A stretch of DNA of 64,000 nucleotides, from assembly GCF_013375035.1 (NCBI RefSeq), contig NZ_CP056032.1, forward strand, positions 3,514,001 through 3,578,000, in the 5' to 3' direction. The translations under genes were made by a program, and so were the position numbers. The stretch is from Spirosoma sp. KUDC1026. Lineage in GTDB: Bacteria; Bacteroidota; Bacteroidia; Cytophagales; Spirosomataceae. The number at the start of each line of letters is the position of its first letter. The stretch's first letter is position 1. The notes beneath the pieces are model-generated. The model was not told the origin of the DNA. It ran no database searches and was given only the letters and a program-made list of their open reading frames with translations. Below are positions 53,278-62,555 of this stretch, one piece after another.

Positions 53278-54058
53278 TTTTACCGACGTTGGTGGCTGCT
53301 TCGATGATGAAAGTCGCTACTTTTTCAGGCTGAGCCAGCATGGCTACATGGCTTGTAGGTAGCTCCAACGTTGTTGCATTGAGCTTTTTGGCCAGTAACC
53401 GTTCCAGATTCGGATTAATCATGCGATCGTTAACGGCCACGATGTACCAGGACGGCTTGTCTTTCCAGGCGGCTTTAGTGATCTTTTCCTGCAAGGCCGA
53501 AAAAGCCTGCGGACCCTGGGTCGCCAGAATCAGCTGCTGCTCGGACTTGGGTAAATCCTGCGCGAAATCCTCATAAATACCCTTGGGTGACATGCTGACG
53601 AAGCCGTATGCATCCGGGCGGATCTGGTCGTTGCCGGGCGTGGCCGGAGCCGTCTGTACCAGTTCCAGGAAGGATTGTCCTTCGTCGGGCGCGGCTGCCG
53701 CTACGTATACCAGCCCAGCCACTTTTTCGTGGTTGCCCGCTTCGGTAATGACCACGCCCCCCCACGAATGACCCACCAGCAAAACTGGCCCATTCTGCAG
53801 CTCAATAGCACGTTTCGTGGCCGCTACGTCATCACCGAGGGAGGTCAGCGGGTTTTGCACAGCCAGTACGTTGAAACCTTTGGCCTCCAGCAACGGAATT
53901 ACTTTCGACCAGCTTGATCCATCGGCCCATGTACCGTGAACCAGTACTATATTTTTTATTCCCTTGGCTGTTGCCTGCGCCATGGTTTCGTCGGTTTCTA
54001 GGAGTGTCATGATCAACGAAGCTAATAAGCTGATAAATACACTTGTTGTCGATTTCAT
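53273..54058 (-). CDS. secreted alpha/beta hydrolase
   Basis: A 261-aa protein with a signal peptide (to 'ETMAQ', about residue 28). 'VLVHGTWADGSSW' supplies the oxyanion hole, the nucleophile Ser is in 'LVGHSWGGVV', and the catalytic His is in 'LPTSHVAMLAQPEKV'. The acidic residue is probably Asp in 'AVNDRMI'. It is of the EstC/MhpC-like small esterase type; substrate unknown. It lies 73 bp after a chloroperoxidase-like hydrolase gene on the same strand. Confidence 0.88.
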   Translation of the reverse strand: MKSTTSVFISLLASLIMTLLETDETMAQATAKGIKNIVLVHGTWADGSSWSKVIPLLEAKGFNVLAVQNPLTSLGDDVAATKRAIELQNGPVLLVGHSWGGVVITEAGNHEKVAGLVYVAAAAPDEGQSFLELVQTAPATPGNDQIRPDAYGFVSMSPKGIYEDFAQDLPKSEQQLILATQGPQAFSALQEKITKAAWKDKPSWYIVAVNDRMINPNLERLLAKKLNATTLELPTSHVAMLAQPEKVATFIIEAATNVGKK

Positions 54059-54131
54059 GATGCAGATGTTGTTTGAGTACGGTAACAGGATCTATGATTT
54101 TCAACACCCTGTTACCGCGCTGAAAGCTGTG

Positions 54132-54992
54132 TTATACGTCTGATTTGATGAACGCCAGCAGGTCCGCGTTGATGGTCGCGGCTTCCGTAGTCGGCATGCC
54201 ATGCGGAAAGCCTGGATACGTAATCAGACGACCGTTTTTGAGAAGTTTAATAGCTTTGCGGGCCGTAATATCGATGGGCACAATCTGGTCATCTTCCCCG
54301 TGCAGGACCAGTACGGGTACGTCGATACTTTTGAGATCTTCGGTAAGATCAGTCTCCGAAAAGGCTTTGATCCCGTAATAATGCGCGTTGATGCCGCCCA
54401 TCATCCCCTGGCGCCACCAGTTGTCCTGAACGCCCTGTAGAGGTGTAGCACCGGTCCGGTTATAGCCATAGAAGGGTATAGTAAACTCGTTGAAATACTG
54501 TGGTCGCCGGGTCGCCGTACCCTCCCGGATCTCATCGAACACCGACATCGGGACCCCGTCGGGATTCGAGTCGCGCGCTACCATCAGGGGGGTAACTGCA
54601 CTGATCAACACCGCTTTGGCAACCCGACCCTGTCCGTATTTAGCCACGTAACGCGCTACCTCTCCGCCCCCCGTCGAGTGCCCAATGTGAATGGCATCTT
54701 TCAGGTCGAGGAATTCGACCAGCTCGGCGGCATCGGCGGCATAGGTATCGATATCGTGGCCGTCGGTCGTTTGTGTCGAGCGGCCGTGCCCCCGTCGGTC
54801 ATGGGCTACTACCCGATAGCCCTGATTCAGGAAAAATATCATCTGGGCGTCCCAGTCGTCGCAGGACAACGGCCAGCCATGATGAAAAACTACGGGTTGA
54901 CCCGTGCCCCAGTCTTTGTAATAGATTTCGGTACCGTCTTTAAGCGTTAGCGTAGGCATACTTGTAGCGTTTTGCTGGTTAAAGAAGCTCAC
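54132..54992 (-). CDS. alpha/beta hydrolase, non-haem chloroperoxidase type
   Basis: A 286-aa protein. 'GTEIYYKDWGTGQPVVFHHGWPLSCDDWDAQM', the Ser nucleophile in 'HIGHSTGGGEVARY', Asp in 'LHGEDDQIVP' and His in 'YPGFPHGMPTTEA' match cofactor-free haloperoxidases/perhydrolases. It lacks a signal peptide. The ATG at 54992 gives an N-terminal 'MSFFNQQNATS'; an internal ATG at 54959 (MPTLTLKDG) is equally possible and gives the usual family length of about 275. Confidence 0.9.
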   Translation of the reverse strand: MSFFNQQNATSMPTLTLKDGTEIYYKDWGTGQPVVFHHGWPLSCDDWDAQMIFFLNQGYRVVAHDRRGHGRSTQTTDGHDIDTYAADAAELVEFLDLKDAIHIGHSTGGGEVARYVAKYGQGRVAKAVLISAVTPLMVARDSNPDGVPMSVFDEIREGTATRRPQYFNEFTIPFYGYNRTGATPLQGVQDNWWRQGMMGGINAHYYGIKAFSETDLTEDLKSIDVPVLVLHGEDDQIVPIDITARKAIKLLKNGRLITYPGFPHGMPTTEAATINADLLAFIKSDV

Positions 54993-55150
54993 ATCGACGT
55001 AGATTCGCTGCGAATTATCAAGACAAAGTTGACGTGAAGTCGCCTATTAGGAGCGGTATCAATCGCGGGTAATGCGGTACTTTAAGCGGTTTTTGTCAGG
55101 AGAAAGGCTGCGAGCAGGTAGAGGTAAGGATTACCTAAACTCAAAAACAA

Positions 55151-55170
55151 AAGCCCTGTTAGCTGGACAC
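55151..55170 (+). repeat. IS3-end-like relic
   Basis: The 20 bases ending in 'GTTAGCTGGACAC' resemble the left end of the IS3 element at 17017 (CCCCCTATTAGCTGGACAAA). There are 11 matches of 12 over 'TTAGCTGGACA' and its neighbour. No transposase remnant or partner end was found nearby, so chance is possible. Confidence 0.3.
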
Positions 55171-55177
55171 TAGTGGT

Positions 55178-55206
55178 AAAAAAGAAAAGGCCACCATAAG
55201 GCGGCC
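55178..55206 (-). terminator. intrinsic terminator of the SDR gene
   Basis: On the minus strand a 7-bp G/C-rich stem (GGCCGCC with GGTGGCC, one wobble) and a 4-nt loop, followed by TTTTCTTTTTT. It lies 24 bp after the SDR stop. Confidence 0.8.
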
Positions 55207-55229
55207 CTTCGGATTTATGTACTTAAAAA

Positions 55230-56021
55230 TCAGGCGAATCCGTATGAGTTGGACTGCCCGCCGTCGACAGCGATCGTTTGACCGCTTACGTAGCTGCAGT
55301 CTTCGCTGAGCAGGAAAACGACTAGTTTACCAACTTCCTCCGGTAAGCCAAGGCGCTTGGTGGGGTTAAACTGGGCATACTCAGATTCCGCTTTCTTAGG
55401 GTCGGCCGGATTGATCTGATTAAAGGCCTCGGCGACCATGGGCGTTAGGATAGCACCCGGCGCGATTGCGTTGGTAACAATGCCGTCTTTACCATATTCG
55501 AGAGCCGCATTTTTGGTCATCCCAGATACGGCGTGCTTGGTAGCAACGTAGGGCGTCTGATTCATTACGCCACGGATACCACCCACCGAGGCTACGTTTA
55601 CGATCCGGCCGTGCTGTTGTTGCTGCATCACCGGAATGACGTAACGCAGGCCGAAATAAGCACCCATTAGGTTGATGTCGATCACTTTTTTAAACACATC
55701 CAGATCGTAGCTGGTCAGCGGTGCCTGCCGACCTTCGATGCCCGCGTTATTGTAAAAACCGTCGATCCGACCAAAAGCGTTTACGGTTTCGTCTACGTAA
55801 TTCTTCACAGCGGCTTCGTCGGATACATCCGCTACAATAGCAATCACTTCCAGATCCGGATAGTGTGCTTTTAAACCATCCGCTGCTTTCTGTAACGAAT
55901 CAGCGTTGTAATCGACTAGTGCCAGCTTGGCCCCATTCTTCGCGGCTTGTTCTGCCGTTGCGTATCCCAGCCCCATAGCAGCGCCGGTGATTACGACAAC
56001 TTTGTCTTTCAGGCTTCCCAT
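55230..56021 (-). CDS. classical SDR oxidoreductase (FabG-like)
   Basis: A 263-aa protein. The cofactor motif is 'VVITGAAMGLGYATA' (TGxxxGxG), 'YNNAGIEG' is NNAG, the catalytic Ser is in 'VNVASVGGIRG' and Tyr-Lys in 'YVATKHAVSGMTK'. The C-terminal motif 'YVSGQTIAVDGGQS' is typical. NAD(P)-dependent alcohol/ketone oxidoreductase; substrate unknown. ATG 56021 is chosen; the frame extends to 56108 but the extra 29 residues are atypical. The AraC gene just upstream on the same strand is a candidate regulator. Confidence 0.9.
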   Translation of the reverse strand: MGSLKDKVVVITGAAMGLGYATAEQAAKNGAKLALVDYNADSLQKAADGLKAHYPDLEVIAIVADVSDEAAVKNYVDETVNAFGRIDGFYNNAGIEGRQAPLTSYDLDVFKKVIDINLMGAYFGLRYVIPVMQQQQHGRIVNVASVGGIRGVMNQTPYVATKHAVSGMTKNAALEYGKDGIVTNAIAPGAILTPMVAEAFNQINPADPKKAESEYAQFNPTKRLGLPEEVGKLVVFLLSEDCSYVSGQTIAVDGGQSNSYGFA

Positions 56022-56186
56022 TTTATTTACTGTGTTACTCGTGTAGGACAAAAATCGTTTCGCACTCTTTGGCTGACCCAGTAAGTCAGCTGATTTAATG
56101 CCATGCAATTTGTCGGTTCTGGGAATAAGGGAAGCGCATTTTTGCGCCGTAAATGGACACTATTTGAACATAGGTACGAGAAAATT

Positions 56187-57035
56187 TTATGCCGTCAGCA
56201 GCATATCAGCCGCATGCGCACGGAATTTTTCCGGGGCCATGCCGGTGTATTTCCGGAAGAATCTGGCGAAATAGGATTGATTGGTAAACCCCAGGTCGTA
56301 GGCGATTTCCTTGATACTCAGTTCATGATGAAAAAGCGTCCGTTTGGCCTCCGCCAGCAGGAGGGTGTACACCAGCTGGCTGATAGTTGTATTCATTTGC
56401 TGACGGAGCAACTCATTGATCCTCTTGGGTGTAAGTCCCAGTTCTTTGGCGTAAAATGTCGCCGAGTGGTGCTCTTTGAAGTTTTCCTCCAGAAGCCGAA
56501 GGACATGAATTACGCGGTGATCTTCGCTTAGCGCAATTGCCGGATTTTCGGTTCTGAAACGGTAAATGTGCGTCAGAAATGCAGTAGTGTATTTTAGTAA
56601 AAGCGGAATGTTGATACGTCCCTTGTATTCAAGGACAATGAGTTCGAAAAGCTGATGGAGGGGTTGCACCATGTCGGGCGGAATGGCCGTGCCTTCGTTA
56701 TGGATCGGTAAAAAAAGCTGCCGGAAATGAAACTCCTCGATTCGGTCGAAAAACTCGGATGAGAATACAATCACGCGCGCTTTGGGGACTGTTGCCGAGG
56801 GAATAGCGTGCAACTGGTTGCTGCCAATCAGATAAACATCGTCTTTGCGAATAGGAAATGGCTCAAAATCAACATAGTGCAGGCCGCCGTTTTCTAAAAA
56901 CCAGACAATCGCATAGAAATTGATCCGGTGTATACTCCGGTGATCACCAAATACCGCGCCCTGGTCGGCTGCTAGAAAATGCAGATTAGGAAGATCATGA
57001 ACCGGATAATCGTTTACCTCAACAGAATATTTCAT
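56187..57035 (-). CDS. AraC-family transcriptional regulator
   Basis: A 282-aa protein. It has an N-terminal cupin domain (IVWFLENGGLHYVDFEPFPIRKDDVYLIGSNQLH). The C-terminal double HTH has 'FYAKELGLTPKRINELLRQQMNTTISQLVY' and 'IKEIAYDLGFTNQSYFARFFRKYTGMAPEKFR'. It is transcribed leftward, with the SDR gene starting 165 bp downstream, a common regulator-target arrangement. No inducer is evident. Confidence 0.92.
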   Translation of the reverse strand: MKYSVEVNDYPVHDLPNLHFLAADQGAVFGDHRSIHRINFYAIVWFLENGGLHYVDFEPFPIRKDDVYLIGSNQLHAIPSATVPKARVIVFSSEFFDRIEEFHFRQLFLPIHNEGTAIPPDMVQPLHQLFELIVLEYKGRINIPLLLKYTTAFLTHIYRFRTENPAIALSEDHRVIHVLRLLEENFKEHHSATFYAKELGLTPKRINELLRQQMNTTISQLVYTLLLAEAKRTLFHHELSIKEIAYDLGFTNQSYFARFFRKYTGMAPEKFRAHAADMLLTA

Positions 57036-57099
57036 GATTAGCCAAGGGGCACTTCAGATGGACAGATAACACACGCAGCTGCCGTGTACTTAATCCTGA

Positions 57100-58608
57100 C
57101 TACTCCGTAACCGTTGCAATTACCCGCTGGTAGCGGGTGAGGGCAGGGGTGCCGTTGTCGGTTACTTCCAGAATCAGGTGAATGGTGTTGCCTGGTTTTG
57201 CCTCCTTCGGAACCACGAACGACGCTTTTGCCGAATTGGCTGTTTTCAGGTCCACCTGTCCACGGTAGCTGTCCACTTCTTCATACTGCCACCAGCGATA
57301 TGTAACGGCGTTACCATCGGGGTCCGTCGCCGAACCACTGAGGGTAACCGTCTGCCCCGGTTTGACGGTCAGGTCGTGGGCGTGATTGAGTTTGGCTACC
57401 GGCGGGTGGTTGGCTTCTTTGGCTGGTTTTATGCACCAGTCGGCGCGGGCGGCAAAGTCGTTCTGCAGAGCAGGAATCCAGCGCACCTGCGGGTATGCCG
57501 TTTCCTCTTTCTTTGTGTAGGGGTCGTAATCCGTTACGTCTTTGCCGTCTTCCCAGCGGTAAGGATTGGTTTTTGACTGTACCATCCGGCCGCCCCAGCC
57601 ACCGTACGATACGTCTTCTTTACTGCGCAGGCCCACATCAATCAGGTAGAAAAACGCCGGGGAGTCACCTTCTGAAATGAAATCGTACTGACTCCGGTTG
57701 TATTTCTTTGCTTCGGCCATATCACCGTGCGTGTGCTCCGGGTCGCCGGGCAGTTGTTTGCCATCGCCCCAGAGGTAATAGGCGTCAAGCAGCGGGCCGT
57801 GGTTGCGGATATTCTTGGCAAACCAGTTTCCGTCCAGGTAGGTCTGCAACTCGGTGGGTACAACGCGGGGCCAGAGGTAGGCAAAGCTCCAGAACTGATC
57901 GGAGTTGTAGAGAACTTTGATACGGGGCCAGTTGGGCGCGACGTATTTCTGGTACGTAGCGTCCTGGTCCAGTACAGCGTAGATAATGGCTTTGTCGGAT
58001 ACTTTCTGCTGGATTTTCGCCCAATCGTCCGTCTTTTTGTACTGATCTTCAATGGATTTCAACGCACGGGCCACCGTATTGGTACCACCCCAGATTTGCA
58101 GGTAAACGGGGCTGGCATCGTCGTCGAGGAGAATCTTTTTGATGAAATCCGAGCCTTCCGTGTCTTTGTCCATCGCCCCTTCAAAATCAATATTACCCAC
58201 CCGCACCAGGCTCTTGAGATGACCGGGCGTGGGGTAGCCTTTGGCGTGCTTTGTCAGGTTGGGGTACACTTGAGCGTACTTATCAATATAGCTCTCCATC
58301 CAGGTTGTGCCCGGCCAGCGCAGTTCGGTGCGTTCGCCGTAGCGTTTGGCCGTATTGTCCATTTCGGACGTGAACTTGGTACCCTTACCATCGCCTTTGT
58401 AGTGCCACTGTGAGCTGCTGTATACCAGTCCGACCAGGTCAAACTCATTGCTGTAAAGCAGTAAGCGAACAAACGTATCGACATCGTCTACTTCACCGTC
58501 AGTGGTGACGATGGTACGTGGTTTGCTGGAAGCTGGCTGGGCAAAAATTGACTGTGTAGTTACGGAAAGTAGCCCGGCTACTAACCATGTAGCGCTGATT
58601 TTAAGCAT
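57100..58608 (-). CDS. secreted DUF1593 (nucleoside-hydrolase-like) protein
   Basis: A 502-aa protein with a signal peptide (MLKISATWLVAGLLSVTTQSIFA). The DUF1593 domain (about 30-310) has 'RTIVTTDGEVDDVDTFVRLLLYSNEFDLVGLV', the Asp-rich start of nucleoside-hydrolase-like folds. 'LQIWGGTNTVARAL' is a further family motif. A C-terminal Ig/PKD-like beta domain (about 410-500: KPGQTVTLSGSATDPDGNAVTYRWWQYEE) follows. Related proteins occur in plant-polysaccharide degraders. ATG 58608 begins the signal peptide; the frame extends upstream to 58650. Confidence 0.87.
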   Translation of the reverse strand: MLKISATWLVAGLLSVTTQSIFAQPASSKPRTIVTTDGEVDDVDTFVRLLLYSNEFDLVGLVYSSSQWHYKGDGKGTKFTSEMDNTAKRYGERTELRWPGTTWMESYIDKYAQVYPNLTKHAKGYPTPGHLKSLVRVGNIDFEGAMDKDTEGSDFIKKILLDDDASPVYLQIWGGTNTVARALKSIEDQYKKTDDWAKIQQKVSDKAIIYAVLDQDATYQKYVAPNWPRIKVLYNSDQFWSFAYLWPRVVPTELQTYLDGNWFAKNIRNHGPLLDAYYLWGDGKQLPGDPEHTHGDMAEAKKYNRSQYDFISEGDSPAFFYLIDVGLRSKEDVSYGGWGGRMVQSKTNPYRWEDGKDVTDYDPYTKKEETAYPQVRWIPALQNDFAARADWCIKPAKEANHPPVAKLNHAHDLTVKPGQTVTLSGSATDPDGNAVTYRWWQYEEVDSYRGQVDLKTANSAKASFVVPKEAKPGNTIHLILEVTDNGTPALTRYQRVIATVTE

Positions 58609-58902
58609 AGCAACTGATTCGGGAGTACAAAAGCTGTAAAGTGCGGTCAATTAGATGAAAAGCAGGCGAATTTGCAATTGGTAACGAAACGCCGTTGGCC
58701 GGTGAAATGGAGAAGCCAGCTTCTGTATAGGTACATAAATACCTAGAAACGTTTTTACCGCTTTATTCGTTATTCTAATCCGCCCCGGAGAAAACTTGAT
58801 TGGCATGGCTGACAACACGGTTTTTCTGAGTCGTTTGGGCGGACATTTTTTTCTACCAGATAGTGAGTCCGTTTTTACGCCCACTGCCTTTTTAAGTACC
58901 CA

Positions 58903-59703
58903 ATGGAAGCAACAAAAGAAAATCTGCAACGCTCTGAAACGCAGAGCACTGAGCGCATCGCTCAGGATTTACCCAAACGAGATGAACTCTTATTAACCCC
59001 CGACGAACAACGAATCAAGGATGCATTTCAGGATCACAACTGGAATGAAATTAAGACGGCCGATTCGTGGGTCATCTTTAAGGTGATGGCTGAGTTCGTG
59101 GAAGGTTTTGATAAATTGGCCAAAATTGGTCCCTGTGTATCCATTTTCGGATCTGCCCGCACACAGCCCGACAGTCCATACTACAAAATGACGGAAGAAA
59201 TCGCGGCCAAGCTGGTGCGTCATGGATACGGCGTCATTACGGGCGGTGGTCCCGGTATCATGGAAGCCGGTAACAAAGGTGCCTTTGAGCAGGGTGGTAA
59301 ATCGGTTGGTCTGAACATCAAACTCCCTTTCGAGCAGCATAGCAACATCTACATCGATCCCGACAAGAGTATCAATTTTGATTTCTTTTTCGTGCGCAAG
59401 GTGATGTTCGTAAAATACGCGCAGGGCTTTGTCGTCATGCCCGGTGGCATGGGTACGCTCGATGAACTATTCGAAGCCATTACGCTGATTCAGACGCGTA
59501 AGATTGCCCGTTTCCCGATCGTGCTGGTTGGCCGGACGTACTGGCAAGGTCTGATCGACTGGATTACGGACGTGATGCTGGGGCAGGAGCACAACATCAA
59601 CCCGGAAGATATGAAGCTGATCAGCATTGTCGATACCCCCGCCGAAGCGGTACACGTAATCGACGAGTTCTATAGCAAATACCTGCTGAAACCGAATTTC
59701 TAG
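58903..59703 (+). CDS. LOG family protein (Rossmann-fold, TIGR00730)
   Basis: A 266-aa protein. 'VSIFGSARTQPDSPYY', 'GYGVITGGGPGIMEAGNKGA' and 'FVVMPGGMGTLDELFEAITL' are the lysine-decarboxylase-like/LOG signatures (PGGxGTxxE). Such proteins are cytokinin-riboside phosphoribohydrolases or nucleotide hydrolases; in bacteria the in vivo substrate is often a purine nucleotide. The 55-residue N-terminal extension is charged and helical. Monocistronic, ending at a strong bidirectional hairpin. Confidence 0.9.
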   Translation: MEATKENLQRSETQSTERIAQDLPKRDELLLTPDEQRIKDAFQDHNWNEIKTADSWVIFKVMAEFVEGFDKLAKIGPCVSIFGSARTQPDSPYYKMTEEIAAKLVRHGYGVITGGGPGIMEAGNKGAFEQGGKSVGLNIKLPFEQHSNIYIDPDKSINFDFFFVRKVMFVKYAQGFVVMPGGMGTLDELFEAITLIQTRKIARFPIVLVGRTYWQGLIDWITDVMLGQEHNINPEDMKLISIVDTPAEAVHVIDEFYSKYLLKPNF

Positions 59704-59742
59704 ACTGTTATGTTTGGAGGCAGGTAGGATAACGGACAGTTA

Positions 59743-59802
59743 GTATCATTAATAAAAGAAACGCCCTCCATACATTGAGAGCGTTTCTTTTATTAATGAT
59801 AC
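59743..59802. terminator. bidirectional terminator with 22-bp perfect stem
   Basis: Arms 59743-59764 and 59781-59802 are exact complements, and a few inner pairs (CTC/GAG) extend the stem after one mismatch. The AT-rich outer part gives T-runs on both strands. It separates the LOG gene from the convergent DUF4238 gene. Confidence 0.85.
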
Positions 59803-59863
59803 CCGGCTTGCTCACTTACTAATTTACAATCTAATCCAACGCCAATAGTATTAACAACTGACA

Positions 59864-60841
59864 TCAAATGATTAGTCCCGAACCGTTCATAGCATACCAG
59901 GTTTGAAGAATAGACTGTTCATAGGCAGCGTAAACATGTTTATTAGCTACTATCCAGGTGGCCTGATTAATAATCTTTACTAAATCAGAAGTAGCTTGAA
60001 TATGCTGAATGGGCTTAACAACAGGCAACTCTTTGATGTCGTCATCATCAGCAATAATAGCTAAGGCGTGATAGGATGTTAAAGGAAATACAAACGTGCA
60101 ACGCCCACCAAATCTAATATTGTGAACTTTATTCTCTTCGTCAATACAATAGCCTGGGTTGTCTGAGCAAATGAACTGATGATTGATCGTTGTCTTATAA
60201 ATCACCCATTTCGCTGCGGTGAGTTTGTAATATACCCAAAGCCTGATCTGACTCGGATTTTCTAAATTTTCAAGCAGCGATCTATTATGGAGTTCTTTGC
60301 TAAAGTTTGGATCATTTATCCACTCATGCCGTAGGTGCTCAACTATTTGAGTAAAAAGCTCGTAAGGTACATTACGCAACTGGGCTACACTTTCTCCTAA
60401 ATTCCAGCTTTGCTTCTCTTCGGCTAGAATTTTGTCAATAGAGAAATTAATACTCTGTTCGGAAAACGAGTGCTCTCTATAAAATGGATTACGCACTTTG
60501 AGATTGAAGAGGGTGACAGCTAGATCATAAGCATCCTGCGTAGATACTACTTCAGTAGGGCTTATTACCTTGTCAATCCATTTGTTAAGTTTATTTTCGT
60601 ACAAAAAACCTCTATCCTCTAAGTAATTAGGCTCTGCTACTATATAACCTTTCAGCGGGTGCTTACTGCTGAACTCATAAAAGCCTGGTTGATAGCAGAT
60701 CGCTGAAGGATGGAAATCCTTCAATCTTGTTTGTTTCTTACTCGCTTTGTTTGCTCGAAAAAGTTTCCCGTTTCTATTAACAAATTTCTTCAAGTACACC
60801 TTGGGCACATAATGTGAGCCGGGCGATTTAGTTTGTTGCAT
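59864..60841 (-). CDS. DUF4238 domain protein
   Basis: A 325-aa soluble protein. 'GSHYVPKVYLKKFVNRNGKLFRANK' at the N-terminus and 'HQFICSDNPGY', followed by 'FVFPLTSYHALAI', match DUF4238. The function is unknown. Its sequence is clearly more AT-rich than the surrounding genes, with many Lys, Asn and Ile codons. It lies next to an IS-disrupted gene, suggesting recent acquisition. No partner gene is visible. Confidence 0.83.
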   Translation of the reverse strand: MQQTKSPGSHYVPKVYLKKFVNRNGKLFRANKASKKQTRLKDFHPSAICYQPGFYEFSSKHPLKGYIVAEPNYLEDRGFLYENKLNKWIDKVISPTEVVSTQDAYDLAVTLFNLKVRNPFYREHSFSEQSINFSIDKILAEEKQSWNLGESVAQLRNVPYELFTQIVEHLRHEWINDPNFSKELHNRSLLENLENPSQIRLWVYYKLTAAKWVIYKTTINHQFICSDNPGYCIDEENKVHNIRFGGRCTFVFPLTSYHALAIIADDDDIKELPVVKPIQHIQATSDLVKIINQATWIVANKHVYAAYEQSILQTWYAMNGSGLII

Positions 60842-61542
60842 GGGACAGAAGAATGCAAGTTACACCTTGAATCAAGATACATCGTTTAGTCGGACAATGC
60901 TAACCGGACAAGAGTTTCGACTGTACTGACTAATCCGTACGTATCAGTAATTTACCTCACTGATTGTTCCTCAGCGAGTTACGTGCCTGGGCTGATTCGA
61001 CTCTAAAACCACCCTTCGGGCTAGCTGTTAGTTTATGAGCGTTTGGATCGATCAGCAAAAATTCCGGCCCCATAACCGAATGGCCGTTGATTGCCAGTTT
61101 TTTAACCTGACACTGCTCAATATTCTTTCCGACGAGCATCATACTAATCAGTTTTGCTGATTTAGGCATGTCCGGAAGGACAACCGATGCCGAATCACCG
61201 GGCTGCAACCGGAAGTTAGCCAGCTTTAGAAACCGTTTGCGTTTCGAGTGGATATAGACCTGTAAATTCAGCGACGATGGTCTGGACGAGACAGGCGTAA
61301 ATTGAATGTCCGTTAGGTCGATCGCCATCCGGCGCGATGCTACAACTGAGTCGATAAAGGGTTGCGCTACGTTTAGGTAAACAGAAAAAATGGGTTTGCT
61401 CGCCAGCGAATCGAGCCGGGCAGCGGGCTCCGACTCGCGAATAAAAACCAGTGCATCAAACGCAGTAGCTATGCTAAGTAATTAGACAAAATTAGGTTAA
61501 TACAAGTATGTTTCGGTTCTTCGCTTTAAAAACAAGCTAGCT

Positions 61543-62555
61543 TTGGGAAAACCGCGCACTATCGAACTCCAACCCGCCGAACGGCAAGCCCTTGAACAAG
61601 CGTTTCGCAGCGACACCTCCCATGCCTTTCGCCAACGTTGCCAGATCGTCTTGTTCAAAAGTGAGGGCCGTACCTCCAAAGAAGTTGCTCAACTCGTTAA
61701 ACAGCACTATGTCTCGGTCAATGCCTGGTTAAACCGTTATCAACAAGCGGGACTCAACGGCCTGCGGACCAAACCCGGACGAGGGCGTAAAGCCCTGCTT
61801 GACAAGCAAACCGATGCCACTTTAGTACGACAGGTAGTGCAGAACGAACGGCAGCGACTGAATCAGGCTAAAGCGCAGATTGAGTCTCAAACGGGTCGTT
61901 CCATGAGCCTAAAGACCTTGCAACGCTTTTTAAAAAACTTGACGGTTCTTACCGACGCATCAGACTGAGACCCAAAAGCAAACCAAATGCTGAGTTGTAC
62001 CAGGTTCGTTACGAGGCTCTTAGCTTGCTGGAAGAGCAAAGTCAGGCCGGAGTTATTGACCTCTTTTACGGCGATGAATCCAGCGTCAGCGAAGAAGGAT
62101 ACGTGCCCTACGGTTGGCAGTTTAAAGATGAATCGGTGCATATTGAGGTCGCAAAGGGCCAACGGCTGAATTGTTTTGGGATGATTTCGCGCCAGAATCA
62201 GTTGCACTATGCGACCACAAATGGCTCTATTACATCAGCTTTTGTCGTCAACCAGTTAGAAGAACTGTCTTGGCGGCTGTCCAAACCAACGGTAATCGTA
62301 CTCGATAACGCCCGGATTCATACGTCCGATAAAGTTCGCCAACGGCTTGGAGACTGGCACCAACGGGGCTTATACCTGTTCTATCTGCCGCCTTACAGCC
62401 CCCATTTGAACTTGGCTGAACGACTTTGGAAAGAGCTGAAAGCGCGTTGGTTACGGCCTGAAGATTATCAGACCAGTAACACGTTGTTTTATGCCGTCTG
62501 GTTAGCATTAGCCGCTGTGGGTCAGGAATTGTTCATTCGATTCAGCGATTTTTAG
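61543..62555 (+). CDS. IS630-family transposase (two frames joined by -1 frameshift)
   Basis: The first frame (61543-61968) has an HTH domain (TSKEVAQLVKQHYVSVNAWLNRYQQAGLNGL). The second (to 62555) has the DDE core: 'DLFYGDESSVSEEGYVPYGW', 'VIVLDNARIHTS' and 'HLNLAERLWKELKARW'. The second frame is open well before its first ATG-type codon, and a -1 slip at 61929-61935 joins them as 'LKKLDGSYRRIRLRPKSKP'. The fused product is about 337 aa, the usual length. The start at 61543 is a TTG; no ATG is available in frame upstream. Confidence 0.88.
61929..61935 (+). promoter_or_regulatory. -1 frameshift heptamer of the IS630 transposase
   Basis: T TTA AAA, a canonical X-XXY-YYZ slippery site, read in the first frame and followed by AAC. 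A -1 slip leads directly into the DDE frame. Confidence 0.75.

Noticed and set aside
57727-58413. 228-codon open frame antisense to the DUF1593 gene
   Set aside because: The DUF1593 frame has a signal peptide and clear domains; this one has none.
60957-61328. Independent 123-aa gene starting at ATG 61328
   Set aside because: The frame continues upstream to the IS630 edge and joins the erythromycin-esterase gene in frame, so it is the 3' fragment of that gene.
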